DNA of 42,008 bases from Burkholderiaceae bacterium (GTDB lineage: Bacteria > Pseudomonadota > Gammaproteobacteria > Burkholderiales > Burkholderiaceae_E), in NCBI GenBank assembly GCA_023384005.1, contig JAHDXY010000009.1, positions 1 to 42,008 of the forward strand. Direction: 5' to 3'. The translations under genes and the position numbers were made by a program. The notes beneath the pieces were generated by a model. It had not been told where the DNA came from. It did no database searches and saw nothing but the letters and a program-made list of their open reading frames with translations. Positions 17,055-25,344 of the stretch are shown here, piece by piece (the first letter of the stretch is position 1; each line of letters opens with the position of its first letter).

Positions 17055-18224
17055 TCAGATGATCTCGAGTTCTGCCTTGAGGCTTCCCGCGGCCTTGAGT
17101 GCCTGCAGGATCGCGATCAGATCCTGCGAGGTCGCTCCAAGCGCGTTGAGCGCCTTGACCACGTCGGCCAGCCGCGCAGCGCCCTGCATGTGCATCAGGG
17201 CCCCACTCTCCTGGCGAATCTGTATATCGGATTTTTCGGCGACAACGGTCGATCCTTGAGAGAGGGGACCGGGCTGCGACACCACCGGAGTCGTGGAAAT
17301 TGTCACGGAAAGGTTGCCATGGGCCACCGCGGAGGGCATCAGCCCCACCGACTGGTTCATCACCACCGACCCGGTGCGGGCGTTGACGATGACCTTGGCC
17401 ACCGGATTGAGCGGCGTGACCTCGAGGTTCTCGAGTTCCGCGAGGAAGGCCACGCGCTGCGTCGGATCGGCCGGAAGCGTGACGCGCACGACCCGCGCGT
17501 CGAGCGGCTGCGCGGTAGGCGTGGCGTCGGTCGAGGGCAGCGCCTGATTGATCACCTCCGCGACCTGCCTGGCGAGCGAGAAATCAGTCTGCAGAAGCTC
17601 GAGCCGGATCGTCGCCGCGTCGAGCGCCTGGTTCGCGACGCCGCGCTCTACCGTCGCGCCGCCCGGAATGCGCCCGGCGCTCAGGTGGTTGATCTGCACC
17701 TTGCTTCCGCCAGAGGACGCGCCGGCGCCACCCACCACGATGTTGCCCTGCGCCATCGCGTAGATCTGTCCATCGGCGCCGCGCAGCGGGGTGAGGAGCA
17801 GCGTACCGCCTCGCAGGCTCTTTGCGTTGCCCATCGACGAGACGGTGACATCGATCGGCTGTCCTGGCTGGGCGAACGCCGGCAGCTGCGTGGTCACCAT
17901 CACGGCGGCCGAGTTGCGAAGCTGCGGTGTCACGCCCGGGGGAAGCTGGATGCCGAGTTGCGAGAGCATCGACTGCACGCTCTGTGCGGTGAACGGCGCC
18001 TGCGTCGTCTGGTCGCCACTGCCGTCGAGCCCCACCACGAGGCCGTAGCCGAGCACCTGGTTCGTGCGCACGCCCTGCACCGTCGCCACTTCGCGGATGC
18101 GCTCGGCCTGCGCCGCGCCGGCGAGCAGCAGGCTCCCCGCCACGACCAGCACCAGCGCGCGCGCGCGCAGGCCGCGCGAAGCCGTTCGCATCGAGGTAGC
18201 GGTTGCGTTCATCGGCAGGCTCAT
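17055..18224 (-). CDS. flgI: Flagellar P-ring protein FlgI
   Basis: A 389-residue protein. The ATG at 18224 overlaps the flgH stop (ATGA). A second in-frame ATG at 18212 is possible. A signal peptide (ALVLVVAGSLLLAGAAQA, cut near residue 40) precedes ERIREVATVQGVRTNQVLGY, the conserved mature start of FlgI. The protein ends LKAELEII as is common in the family. It forms the periplasmic P ring around the rod in the peptidoglycan layer, with FlgA as its chaperone. A longer frame extends far upstream through flgH and is a shadow. Confidence 0.96.
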   Translation of the reverse strand: MSLPMNATATSMRTASRGLRARALVLVVAGSLLLAGAAQAERIREVATVQGVRTNQVLGYGLVVGLDGSGDQTTQAPFTAQSVQSMLSQLGIQLPPGVTPQLRNSAAVMVTTQLPAFAQPGQPIDVTVSSMGNAKSLRGGTLLLTPLRGADGQIYAMAQGNIVVGGAGASSGGSKVQINHLSAGRIPGGATVERGVANQALDAATIRLELLQTDFSLARQVAEVINQALPSTDATPTAQPLDARVVRVTLPADPTQRVAFLAELENLEVTPLNPVAKVIVNARTGSVVMNQSVGLMPSAVAHGNLSVTISTTPVVSQPGPLSQGSTVVAEKSDIQIRQESGALMHMQGAARLADVVKALNALGATSQDLIAILQALKAAGSLKAELEII

Positions 18225-18916
18225 ATCGGCAGGAAACTGAGGAAGAAGCGCGCGAGCCAGCCAACGGTCTGGGCGCGGTCGATGTCGCCGGTGCCGCGCA
18301 CCTCCAGCCGGGCGTCGGCCACCTGCGTCGAGCTGACCACGTTGCCGGGCAGGACCGTGACCGGGTTGACGACGCCGGAGAATCTCAGCGTCTCGACGTT
18401 CTGGTTGATCCCGACCTGTTTTTCTCCGGCCACCACCATGTTGCCGTTGGGCAGCACCTCGACCACGGTGACGGTGATCACCCCGGTGAACTCGTTGTCG
18501 GTGCCGGTCGCGCCCTTGCCCTCGAAGCTGTTGTCGGAGTTGCCCTTCGCGTTGAGTCGCTTGGTCGCGTTCGACGTGAGAAAGGGAAGCAGGCTCACGC
18601 CGGCATCGACGCTGCCGCTGCGATCGATCGAGCTGTTCGAGCTGCGCTTGGCCGAGTGCCGCTCCTGGATCTGGATCGTGAGCACGTCGCCCGCGTGGCG
18701 TGCGCGCCGGTCCTCGAACAGGCCGCGGTAGGCGCTCACCTGGAAGATCGCGCCGTTGGCGAGCGCGGGCGCTGGTGCCTGCTGCACTGTGCTCGCCGCC
18801 ACCGGGCGCAGGGTAGTCGGTTCGCGCACCGCAACCTTGGGCGTGGTCGTCATGCACCCCGCGAGCGCGAGGGCGGCAAGCGCCAGGGAGGCGCGAACGG
18901 GATTTGCGTGTTTCAT
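18221..18916 (-). CDS. flgH: Flagellar L-ring lipoprotein FlgH
   Basis: A 231-residue protein with a lipoprotein signal peptide and lipobox LAGC (Cys21). The mature part carries the FlgH blocks FQVSAYRGLFEDRRARHAGD, VVEVLPNGNMVVAGEKQV and FSGVVNPVTV. It forms the L ring in the outer membrane around the rod, which confirms a Gram-negative envelope. It sits 37 nt downstream of flgG and overlaps flgI by 4 nt. Confidence 0.97.
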   Translation of the reverse strand: MKHANPVRASLALAALALAGCMTTTPKVAVREPTTLRPVAASTVQQAPAPALANGAIFQVSAYRGLFEDRRARHAGDVLTIQIQERHSAKRSSNSSIDRSGSVDAGVSLLPFLTSNATKRLNAKGNSDNSFEGKGATGTDNEFTGVITVTVVEVLPNGNMVVAGEKQVGINQNVETLRFSGVVNPVTVLPGNVVSSTQVADARLEVRGTGDIDRAQTVGWLARFFLSFLPI

Positions 18917-18953
18917 GCTTTGGTCGCCGGTTCGGTATCGGGCAGGGAGCCGG

Positions 18954-19736
18954 TCAGAGCTGCGACAGGCGCGCGAGCATCTGGTCGGAAGTCTGGATCG
19001 CCTTCGAATTGATCTCGTAGGCGCGCTGCGCCTGGATCATCGCGACCAGTTCCTCGACCACGTTGACGTTGGAGGTCTCGACATAGCCCTGCTTGAGAAT
19101 GCCGTTGCCGTTGGTGCCCGCTGCACCCAGCGTGGCGGTTCCGGAAGCCGAGGTCTCGTAGAACAGGTTCTGGCCGCGCGGATCCAGGCCCGCCGGGTTG
19201 GCGAAGCTCGCGAGCTGGATCTGCCCGACCTGCGTCGCGTTCGTGCTGCCCGGGGTCATGACGCTGACGACCCCGTCGCCGCCGATCGTCACCGACAGCG
19301 CGTTGGGCGGGATCGTGACCGGCGGCGAGAGCGGCATGCCGTTCGAGGTGACGAGCTGCCCCTGCGCGTCGACCCGGAACGACCCGTCGCGCGTGTACCC
19401 GGAAGTTCCGTCGGGCATCTGGATCGGGAAGAAGCCGTTGCCGTTGATCGCGATGTCGAGCTTGTTCTCGGTCTGTTGCAGGTTGCCCTGGCTGAAGATG
19501 CGCGCCGTGGCGACCGGACGCACGCCCACTCCAAGCTGCAGTCCGGTGGGCAGCTGCGTCTGCTGCGTCGACTGCGCGCCCGCCTGCTGGATGTTCTGGT
19601 ACAGCAGGTCCTCGAACACCGCGTGCGAACGCTTGTAGCCGTTCGTTCCGACGTTTGCGAGGTTGTGCGTGATCGTGTCGAGCTGGGTCTGCTGCGCGTC
19701 CAGTCCGGTCTTCGCAATCCAGAGCGATCGCATCAT
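18954..19736 (-). CDS. flgG: Flagellar distal rod protein FlgG
   Basis: A 260-residue protein, exactly the family length. The ATG-ATG start at 19736 ([20 protein letters not shown]) matches FlgG, and the longer frame upstream is run-through from flgF. N-terminal rod motif [13 protein letters not shown], central NGNGFF segment, and C-terminal [20 protein letters not shown] typical of axial proteins. It builds the distal rod to which the hook is attached. Confidence 0.97.
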   Translation of the reverse strand: MMRSLWIAKTGLDAQQTQLDTITHNLANVGTNGYKRSHAVFEDLLYQNIQQAGAQSTQQTQLPTGLQLGVGVRPVATARIFSQGNLQQTENKLDIAINGNGFFPIQMPDGTSGYTRDGSFRVDAQGQLVTSNGMPLSPPVTIPPNALSVTIGGDGVVSVMTPGSTNATQVGQIQLASFANPAGLDPRGQNLFYETSASGTATLGAAGTNGNGILKQGYVETSNVNVVEELVAMIQAQRAYEINSKAIQTSDQMLARLSQL

Positions 19737-19768
19737 CTTGTGTCTCCTGTTTCTTCCGCGTGCGGCGT

Positions 19769-20506
19769 TCAGGTCGTCAGCGAGAGAAGCTGCGCGGCCT
19801 TCTGTTCGTTGTTCTCGGCCAGTTGCATCAGCCGCATCTGGACCTCGAACTGACGCGAGAGCGCGATCATTCCGACCATCGCCTCGACGACGTTGACGTT
19901 GCTTCCCTCGAGCGCCCCTTCGGCCACGCGGACCTCGGGATCGTCGGCGGCGGGGTCCCCGCTTCGCGAGCGCAGCAGCCCGTCGGCACCCTTTTCCAGG
20001 GTCGCCGGGTCGGCGCTCACCAGACGAAGCCGTCCCAGTTGCACCGGCGGCTGTGTTCCCACGCGCGCGCTCACCGTGCCGTCGCTGCCGATCGAGACCA
20101 TCGAGTTCGGCGGAATCACCAGCGGCCCGCCGTCGCCCATCACCTGCAGCCCCGACGCGGTCTGCAGCGACCCGTCCGCCCCCAGCGTGAATCCGCCGTT
20201 TCGCGTGTAGGCCTCGTTGCCGTCGGGCGTTTGCACCACGAACCACCCCTTGCCGCGGATCGCGACGTCGAGCGGGTTGCCGGTGGTCGTGATCGGACCC
20301 GGGGTCGCGTCGAAACCGGTAGTGGTCTCGATGTTGAACACCCGCGTGGTCGCGGTTCCCTCGGCCTGCACCGGCACCGCCCTGAAGGTGGTGAGGTCGG
20401 CGCGGAACCCACCGGTCGTCGCATTGGCGAGGTTGTGCGTGAGCACGTCCTGGCGCTGCATCAGCGCCTTCGCTCCGCTCATCGACTGGTAGATCAGTGG
20501 GTCCAT
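19769..20506 (-). CDS. flgF: Flagellar proximal rod protein FlgF
   Basis: A 245-residue protein (family about 250). It starts [20 protein letters not shown] and carries the axial motif [15 protein letters not shown] and the C-terminal segment [20 protein letters not shown]. It forms part of the proximal rod. It lies between flgE and flgG, with 38 nt and 32 nt spacers, in the usual rod-hook order. Confidence 0.96.
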   Translation of the reverse strand: MDPLIYQSMSGAKALMQRQDVLTHNLANATTGGFRADLTTFRAVPVQAEGTATTRVFNIETTTGFDATPGPITTTGNPLDVAIRGKGWFVVQTPDGNEAYTRNGGFTLGADGSLQTASGLQVMGDGGPLVIPPNSMVSIGSDGTVSARVGTQPPVQLGRLRLVSADPATLEKGADGLLRSRSGDPAADDPEVRVAEGALEGSNVNVVEAMVGMIALSRQFEVQMRLMQLAENNEQKAAQLLSLTT

Positions 20507-20544
20507 CGCGCGCGCTCCTCAATCCCGCGGGGTCATCGCCCCGG

Positions 20545-21759
20545 TCAGCGCAGGTTCACGATCGTCTGCAGGAGCTGGTCCTGCGCGCGAATCGTCTGTG
20601 CGTTGGCCTGATAGACGCGTTGCGCGGTGATCATGTTGACCAGTTCGCCGGTCAGGTCGACGTTGGACTGCTCGACCGCGCCGGCCTGCGTCGAACCGAG
20701 GTTCCCCGTTCCCGGCGCCTGCGGCGTGAGCGGCGCACCCGAAGCCGCGGTCTCGACCCAGGCGTTGCCGCCCAGGGGCGCGAGACCCTGCGGGTTGCGA
20801 AAATCGACCAGCGTGATCTGCCCCTGGGTCATCGTGCGCCCGTTCGAGTAGCGCGCCAGAATGGTCCCGTCGGCGCCGACCGAGAACCCGGCCAGGTCGC
20901 CCGCTCCGTAGCCGTTCTGGGACATGTCGGTCACCGCGAAACCTGAACCGAACTGCGTGAGCTTGGTCAGATCGACGTTGACGCTGAGCGGGCCGCCCTC
21001 GGTCGCCGGCACCGGCACCGACAGCGCGACCGCGGCGGTGGGCGAGGTGAGCTTGCCCGAGGTGTCGAAGGCGAGCGTCGAGACCGGGTTGCCCGTGAAC
21101 TCGACGCCGTCGAGCGTGGCGTTGACGTCCCAGGCGTTGTCCGCCGACTTGCGGAAGTACATCGCCATCGTGTGCTGCTGGCCCTGCGGCGAGTACACCG
21201 TCATCGACGTCACGCCGGAGTAGCTGGTCGGATCGCTCAACGCGAAGGCGTTCGTCGGGACGACCGACCGCGCGTCGAGATTGAGCTGTATGCCCGTTTC
21301 GGTCGTGCCCTTGGGCTCGACGCCGTTCACGCGCAGGTACAAATCGGTGTTGATCGGCGTGATGTTGCCAGCGGTGTCGGCCATGAAGCCCTGCACCCTG
21401 GAACCGCTCGTCGTGGTGATGAAGCCGTTCGGGTCGAGCTTGAACTGGCCGTTGCGCGTGTAGGCCTTGACGCCGTTGTCCGAGATCTCGAAGAAACCCG
21501 GGCCGTTGATCGCGATGTCGAGCGGGTTGTTGGTGGTGGAAATGTCGCCCTGAGTGAACTGCTGTGCCACCGCCGAAACCGTGACGCCGATTCCAACGGC
21601 GTTGCCGGTCGCGCCGGAGAGCGAGTTCGCGTAGATGTCGGCGAACTCGGCACGCGCCGTCTTCGCGCCCACTGTGTTCGTGTTGGCAACGTTGTTGCCG
21701 ATCACGTCGAGGTTGCGCGCCGCGGCGTTCAGGCCGCTCAGTCCCTGCTGAAAACCCAT
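20545..21759 (-). CDS. flgE: Flagellar hook protein FlgE
   Basis: A 404-residue protein, like E. coli FlgE (402). N-terminal [20 protein letters not shown] and [15 protein letters not shown]-terminal [20 protein letters not shown] and [19 protein letters not shown]. The middle forms the D1/D2 hook surface domains. It polymerises under the FlgD cap to form the universal joint between rod and filament. It begins 15 nt after flgD. Confidence 0.97.
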   Translation of the reverse strand: MGFQQGLSGLNAAARNLDVIGNNVANTNTVGAKTARAEFADIYANSLSGATGNAVGIGVTVSAVAQQFTQGDISTTNNPLDIAINGPGFFEISDNGVKAYTRNGQFKLDPNGFITTTSGSRVQGFMADTAGNITPINTDLYLRVNGVEPKGTTETGIQLNLDARSVVPTNAFALSDPTSYSGVTSMTVYSPQGQQHTMAMYFRKSADNAWDVNATLDGVEFTGNPVSTLAFDTSGKLTSPTAAVALSVPVPATEGGPLSVNVDLTKLTQFGSGFAVTDMSQNGYGAGDLAGFSVGADGTILARYSNGRTMTQGQITLVDFRNPQGLAPLGGNAWVETAASGAPLTPQAPGTGNLGSTQAGAVEQSNVDLTGELVNMITAQRVYQANAQTIRAQDQLLQTIVNLR

Positions 21760-21774
21760 TGTCGTCTCCTGTAC

Positions 21775-22482
21775 TTACAGAACTGCCTTGATTGAACTGG
21801 CCAGAATCGATCCGCGTCCGGACAACTCGATCCGCACGCCGTCGCTACCCTGTGACACTCCCAGCACGCGCGCCGCAGCGAGCGGCGTCGCCACCGCGAC
21901 CTCTCCGCCGACGAGCGCCTGCACCTTCAGTTCGTACGAACCGGCGGGCAAGCCCGCGGCCGACCACTGGAACATCTGGGTGCCGGGCGCAGTCGGCCCG
22001 AGCACGTTGCCGTAGACCGTCTCGCCCGACGCGTTGACGATCTGCACCTGCACGGCGTCGGCGGCCTGCGCCAGCTCGAAACCGGCGGTCAAAGTCGCAG
22101 GCGAATCGTCGGAGACCGCGAACCTGCCTCCCTCGGAAAGGACTTCGCGCCCGATCATCGCGATCGCGTCGATCGGCGAGTTGATCCCGCTGCCCCCGGC
22201 GAGTTTCGCCACGGTGCGGTTGAGTTCCTCGATCCCCTGCACCGTGCTGATCTGCGCGAGCTGCGTCGTGACCTGCGCGTTGTCCAGCGGGTTCAGCGGA
22301 TCCTGGTTGCGCATCTGCGCGACCAGCAGCTTGAGAAAGCGATCTTCGGTCTCGCCAGCGGACGGCGCCTTGCCGGACCCGCTCGCCGCGGTCGCAGCCG
22401 TGGCGGCGCCCGCACCCGCGAGGATCGCCGAGATCTGCTGGCCGATGTCGGCGGCGCCTGCGGTCGATGGAATCGTCGTCAT
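21775..22482 (-). CDS. flgD: Flagellar hook-capping / scaffold protein FlgD
   Basis: A 235-residue protein (family 220-240). The ATG at 22482 opens MTTIPSTAGAADIGQQI. The secretion and capping motif ETEDRFLKLLVAQMRNQDPL and PLDNAQVTTQLAQISTVQGI lies near residues 48-86, followed by the tudor-like and Fn3-like FlgD C-terminal domains (FELAQAADAVQVQIVNASGE). An Ala/Gly-rich stretch (residues 20-42) precedes the conserved motif. FlgD caps the growing hook and is removed when FlgK arrives. The gene starts 14 nt after flgC. The longer frame through flgC is a shadow. Confidence 0.95.
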   Translation of the reverse strand: MTTIPSTAGAADIGQQISAILAGAGAATAATAASGSGKAPSAGETEDRFLKLLVAQMRNQDPLNPLDNAQVTTQLAQISTVQGIEELNRTVAKLAGGSGINSPIDAIAMIGREVLSEGGRFAVSDDSPATLTAGFELAQAADAVQVQIVNASGETVYGNVLGPTAPGTQMFQWSAAGLPAGSYELKVQALVGGEVAVATPLAAARVLGVSQGSDGVRIELSGRGSILASSIKAVL

Positions 22483-22496
22483 CTGCTGGGCTCCCG

Positions 22497-22904
22497 CTAC
22501 TGACCGATCTGCAGCGTCTTGAGCAGCAGCTGCTGGGTCGTGTTCATGATCTCGACGTTGTTCTGGTACGAGCGCGAGGCCGAGATCATGTTGACCATCT
22601 CCTCGACAACGTTGACATTGCTGTGCGTCACGTAGCCCTGCTCGTCGGCGAGCGGGTGCTTGGGGTCGTGCACGCGCTTTCCCGGGGTCTGATCCTCGAC
22701 GACGTCGGTCACGCGAACGCCGGTGCTGGCGCCGGAGTTCTCCGGCTGGCGCGCCGAGAACAGCACCTGCCGCGACTTGTAGGCTTGTCCGTCGGGACCT
22801 GCGACGCTGTCGGCGTTGGCCAGGTTCGACGCGACGACATTCAGGCGCTGGCTCTGCGCCGAGATCGCGCTCGCGGTGATGTCGAAGATCTTGGTCAGTG
22901 ACAT
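22497..22904 (-). CDS. flgC: Flagellar proximal rod protein FlgC
   Basis: A 135-residue protein, the family's normal length. It starts MSLTKIFDITASAISAQSQR and carries VVASNLANADSVAGPDGQAY with the conserved axial Asn-Leu-Ala motif. It ends with [20 protein letters not shown] and NNVEIMNTTQQLLLKTLQ. It forms the proximal rod with FlgB and FlgF. It lies 17 nt downstream of flgB. Confidence 0.97.
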   Translation of the reverse strand: MSLTKIFDITASAISAQSQRLNVVASNLANADSVAGPDGQAYKSRQVLFSARQPENSGASTGVRVTDVVEDQTPGKRVHDPKHPLADEQGYVTHSNVNVVEEMVNMISASRSYQNNVEIMNTTQQLLLKTLQIGQ

Positions 22905-22921
22905 CGTTCACTCTCCTCGGG

Positions 22922-23332
22922 TCATTCGCCGCGAATCGCGCTCAAGATCGTGCGCACGTTGCCGTTGATGAACCTGAGGGTGGCTTCGTATCGCACGCTG
23001 TTGTCGGCGAAGTTCGCTCGCTCGCGGTCCATGTCCACCGTGTTGCCGTCCAGGCGCGCCTGTTCGGGCAGCCGATAGACGAGGTCGGCGCCACCGGCCT
23101 GAGCGCCGCCGGCGGCAACCTTCAGGTGCCGCGTGTCGGTCACGGTGGTCGAACGCGGCAATGAGGCGCCGGCTCCCGCGGCGCTGAGCGCCTTCGCGAA
23201 ATCGAAGTCGCGGGCCTGGAAACCTGGCGTGTCGGCGTTCGCGATGTTGCCCGCCAGCACTCTCTGGCGCTCGGCGCGCAGCGACAGCGCCTGGGCCTGG
23301 AATTGCAGATTGGCAGTGAGTCGGTCGAGCAT
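22922..23332 (-). CDS. flgB: Flagellar proximal rod protein FlgB
   Basis: A 136-residue protein starting MLDRLTANLQFQAQALSLRA. An in-frame ATG at 23344 would add four residues, but a GGAGG ribosome-binding site (23338-23342 on the complement) sits 5 nt before the ATG at 23332, so the shorter start is chosen. The axial motif LAGNIANADTPGFQARDFDF is typical of FlgB, and the end YEATLRFINGNVRTILSAI is conserved. It is the first gene of the minus-strand flgBCDEFGHIJKL block and is preceded by a promoter-like element shared with flhB. It diverges from flgA. Confidence 0.95.
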   Translation of the reverse strand: MLDRLTANLQFQAQALSLRAERQRVLAGNIANADTPGFQARDFDFAKALSAAGAGASLPRSTTVTDTRHLKVAAGGAQAGGADLVYRLPEQARLDGNTVDMDRERANFADNSVRYEATLRFINGNVRTILSAIRGE

Positions 23333-23377
23333 CGACGCCTCCATCGTCTGGATCCGCGGTTGGCAGATCGGTCGCAG

Positions 23378-23407
23378 CGATTATTCGCCCGGGGTGGAGA
23401 ACTTAAG
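23378..23407 (-). promoter_or_regulatory. Promoter-like element upstream of flgB, shared with flhB
   Basis: On the minus strand CTTAAGTT, 14 nt, then AATAATCG. The same two 8-mers with the same 14-nt spacing (CTTGAGTT/AATAATCG) lie before flhB at 33017-33046. The first block resembles a sigma-28 -35 (TAAAGTTT) and the second could be its -10 or part of an FlhDC-type site. It ends 45 nt before the flgB ATG, a suitable distance for a promoter. Which factor uses it cannot be told from sequence. Confidence 0.55.
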
Positions 23408-23444
23408 CGTCGATTAGCGGGGGGGTGCTGGCCCTTATCGCCTC

Positions 23445-23452
23445 TAAAGTTT
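23445..23452 (+). promoter_or_regulatory. Isolated TAAAGTTT upstream of flgA
   Basis: A perfect sigma-28 -35 box TAAAGTTT lies 60 nt before the flgA ATG. At the required 11-nt spacing the -10 is CCTATCGT, a poor match to GCCGATAA. The nearby GCCGACAT (from 23473) is 9 nt too far. A weak or half promoter, possibly used with an activator. Confidence 0.3.
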
Positions 23453-23512
23453 CGCCCGCACCACCTATCGTGGCCGACATCGCAACGCACGCCAGTCGAA
23501 CAGATACCCGCC

Positions 23513-24358
23513 ATGAGAAACCAGCCCCAGTCCCAGTGCACGGCCGCGCTGCTCGCTCGCGCACGGTCGCGCTGCGGCGCTGTCTCGAACACCGCTCGGG
23601 CGCTCTGCGCCGGGGTCGCGAATGCGATCGCCGCGGTGCTGTTCGCACTGCTCGCGGGCACGGCGCAGGCGTCTTCAGGCACCGAAGCGACCGACGCCGG
23701 CACTGCCGGCGCGCTGTCGGTGGCGGCGCAGATCAGCGCCGGCGCGCAGAACGCGGCACGCAACGCGATCGAGGCCCTGATGGCGCGCGAGGGCGGCAAC
23801 GCGAACCGCAGGATCGAGGTGCAGGTCGGGCAGCTCGACCCGCGCCTTCAGTTGTCGGCATGCGCGCGCGTGGAGCCATTTCTTCCCACTGGCGCGAGAC
23901 TCTGGGGCCGCTCGTCGATCGGCGTGCGCTGCGTCGAGGGATCGAGCTGGAGCGTCCTCCTTCCGGTGACGGTGCAGGTCTGGGGCAAGGCGCTGATCGC
24001 CAACGCACAGCTCCAGGTGGGTGCGACCCCGACGGCATCGGACTTTCGCGTCGAGGAGATCGACCTGACACGCGTGAGCGGCGCGGTCGTGGCCGATCAG
24101 GAGCAGCTTCGCGGCCGCGTACTGTCGCGTCCGCTCGCCAGCGGACAGCCGCTTCGCGCCGACGCGCTGAAAGTCCCGCCGTCCGTCAGTGCGGGAGACC
24201 CGGTCAGGATCCTGCTCGAAGGACAGGGATTCACGATCACTGCCGAGGGCGTGGCCGTGAACTCCGCCGCCGAAGGCGAGCGCGTGCGGGTGCGCACCGA
24301 GTCGGGAAAGATCCTGGTCGGCCCGGTGCGCGACCGCGCGGTCGTTCTGAAGCTGTGA
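23513..24358 (+). CDS. flgA: Flagellar P-ring assembly chaperone FlgA
   Basis: A 281-residue protein. It starts at ATG 23513, with a long N-terminal leader ending in a hydrophobic signal segment (ANAIAAVLFALLAGTAQASS, cut near residue 52). The C-terminal two-thirds carries the SAF-type FlgA fold: VEVQVG-like region, RSSIGVRCVEG, LLPVTVQVWGKALIANAQL, RPLASGQPLRADALK and the closing EGERVRVRTESGKILVGPVR. Family knowledge: FlgA is periplasmic and helps FlgI polymerise into the P ring. It diverges from flgB as in enterobacteria and is followed by flgM and flgN. The open frame extends 70 codons upstream without a good start, so the N-terminus is moderately uncertain. Confidence 0.92.
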   Translation: MRNQPQSQCTAALLARARSRCGAVSNTARALCAGVANAIAAVLFALLAGTAQASSGTEATDAGTAGALSVAAQISAGAQNAARNAIEALMAREGGNANRRIEVQVGQLDPRLQLSACARVEPFLPTGARLWGRSSIGVRCVEGSSWSVLLPVTVQVWGKALIANAQLQVGATPTASDFRVEEIDLTRVSGAVVADQEQLRGRVLSRPLASGQPLRADALKVPPSVSAGDPVRILLEGQGFTITAEGVAVNSAAEGERVRVRTESGKILVGPVRDRAVVLKL

Positions 24359-24503
24359 ACGGCCGCCCCGCCTCGCGCGACCGCGTGAATCGGGGTCGCA
24401 CCGGCGCGACATCGCCGTGCGCGGTTGTCGCGGCGACGCCGCAGAATCGGCCGCCGGTCGCCCGATCCGCGCATTACGGCCGGTCCGCCCGTGTTTTTCG
24501 CGC

Positions 24504-24530
24504 TAAAGTCCTGTCCGCGAGCGCCGATAC
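24504..24530 (+). promoter_or_regulatory. Sigma-28 (FliA) promoter of flgM
   Basis: TAAAGTCC (24504-24511), 11 nt, GCCGATAC (24523-24530). Compared with the enterobacterial FliA consensus TAAAGTTT-N11-GCCGATAA, 6 of 8 and 7 of 8 bases match with the exact spacer. It ends 50 nt before the flgM ATG, which suggests class III expression of the anti-sigma factor in addition to any readthrough from flgA. Confidence 0.85.
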
Positions 24531-24580
24531 TGGCCTCAGGAGCCTTGCATGCGTCGGTATCCTCCGACCGGGAGCTTGGT

Positions 24581-24901
24581 ATGAAGATCGGTAACAACAT
24601 CGAGTCGCTGCAACCTGAGCTGGTCAACCGCGCAACGAACGCATCGCGTTCGCCTGCCGCCTCCGGCAAGGAGGTCGCCGCGGTCGAGGCGACGGACCGG
24701 GTCGAGTTGTCGGGCACCTCGCGCAGCCTGGCGACCAGCGCCGGGGGCTCGCCCGACGCGGTCCGGGCCGAAAAGGTCGCCGAAGTCCGGGAAGCGATCC
24801 AGCAGGGGAAATTCCACGTCTCGGCGCAAGCCGTCGCGGACAAGATGATCAACGAGGCCGCCGAGCTGATCGAGGCGATCACCTCGGGCCGCGGCAGGTA
24901 G
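24581..24901 (+). CDS. flgM: Anti-sigma-28 factor FlgM
   Basis: A 106-residue protein (family about 100). N-terminal MKIGNNIESLQPELVN, a disordered Ser/Ala-rich middle, the TDRVELSGTSRSLA linker, and the C-terminal sigma-binding helices RAEKVAEVREAIQQGKFHVS and AQAVADKMINEAAELIEAI. It binds FliA and keeps it inactive until it is exported through the finished hook. GGGAG lies 6 nt before the ATG. The partner fliA is in this window (26759-27478). It is preceded by a sigma-28 promoter and followed 15 nt later by flgN. Confidence 0.95.
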   Translation: MKIGNNIESLQPELVNRATNASRSPAASGKEVAAVEATDRVELSGTSRSLATSAGGSPDAVRAEKVAEVREAIQQGKFHVSAQAVADKMINEAAELIEAITSGRGR

Positions 24902-24916
24902 CCGCGCGGTGCACCA

Positions 24917-25249
24917 GTGATCCCGCGACGCACCGAGAGGCTGGGCGAGGCGCTGCAACGCCAGCGCGAAGCGATCGTCTCGTTCGATTCCCAGGCCCTG
25001 CTCGAAGCCAGCGAAGAGGTGCTGCGCACCCTCGCGACGCTGCGTGCCTGCAAGCCGGCGCTCAGCGACGAGGAGGTGGACGTGCTGCGCGCGGCGCAAT
25101 CCGCGCTGCGGGCCAACGCGACCGTCCTGCACCAGGCCAATGCCGCCAACGTTCGCGGCCTGTCGGCGTTGCTGGACGCGCCCGCGCTCTACGCGTCCTC
25201 GGGCGCCGCGAACGCGTCGCGCAGTTCGCGAACGATCGACGCGGCCTGA
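24917..25249 (+). CDS. flgN: Flagellar chaperone FlgN family protein
   Basis: A 110-residue, mostly helical protein that starts at a GTG 15 nt after flgM. Heptad-like stretches (RLGEALQRQREAIVSFDSQA, LLEASEEVLRTLATLRA) suit the FlgN coiled-coil fold. The sequence is not strongly diagnostic, and the call rests on the position after flgM, size and predicted fold. It is shorter than E. coli FlgN (138). FlgN binds FlgK and FlgL, the products of genes in this window, and delivers them to the export gate. No clear ribosome-binding site, so the start is uncertain. Confidence 0.75.
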   Translation: MIPRRTERLGEALQRQREAIVSFDSQALLEASEEVLRTLATLRACKPALSDEEVDVLRAAQSALRANATVLHQANAANVRGLSALLDAPALYASSGAANASRSSRTIDAA

Positions 25250-25250
25250 A

Positions 25251-25296
25251 CCCGCGAACGCCCGATTGCGCGCGTGCTCCGGCGCGCTTTCGCGGG
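25251..25296. terminator. Long hairpin between convergent flgN and the chemoreceptor gene
   Basis: CCCGCGAA (25251-25258) pairs perfectly with TTCGCGGG (25289-25296), and an inner stem GCGCGC/GCGCGC (25268-25273 with 25282-25287) fills the space. It starts 1 nt after the flgN stop and precedes the end of the chemoreceptor gene, so it could end transcription from both sides. There is no T-run, which weakens the call. Confidence 0.5.
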
Positions 25297-25344
25297 CGGA
25301 ACGTTGCCTGGACGGACAGCCGTGCCGGCAAGCCGGCGCAATCC

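Noticed and set aside
23473-23480. GCCGACAT as a possible FliA -10 for flgA
   Set aside because: It is 20 nt from the TAAAGTTT -35 instead of 11.
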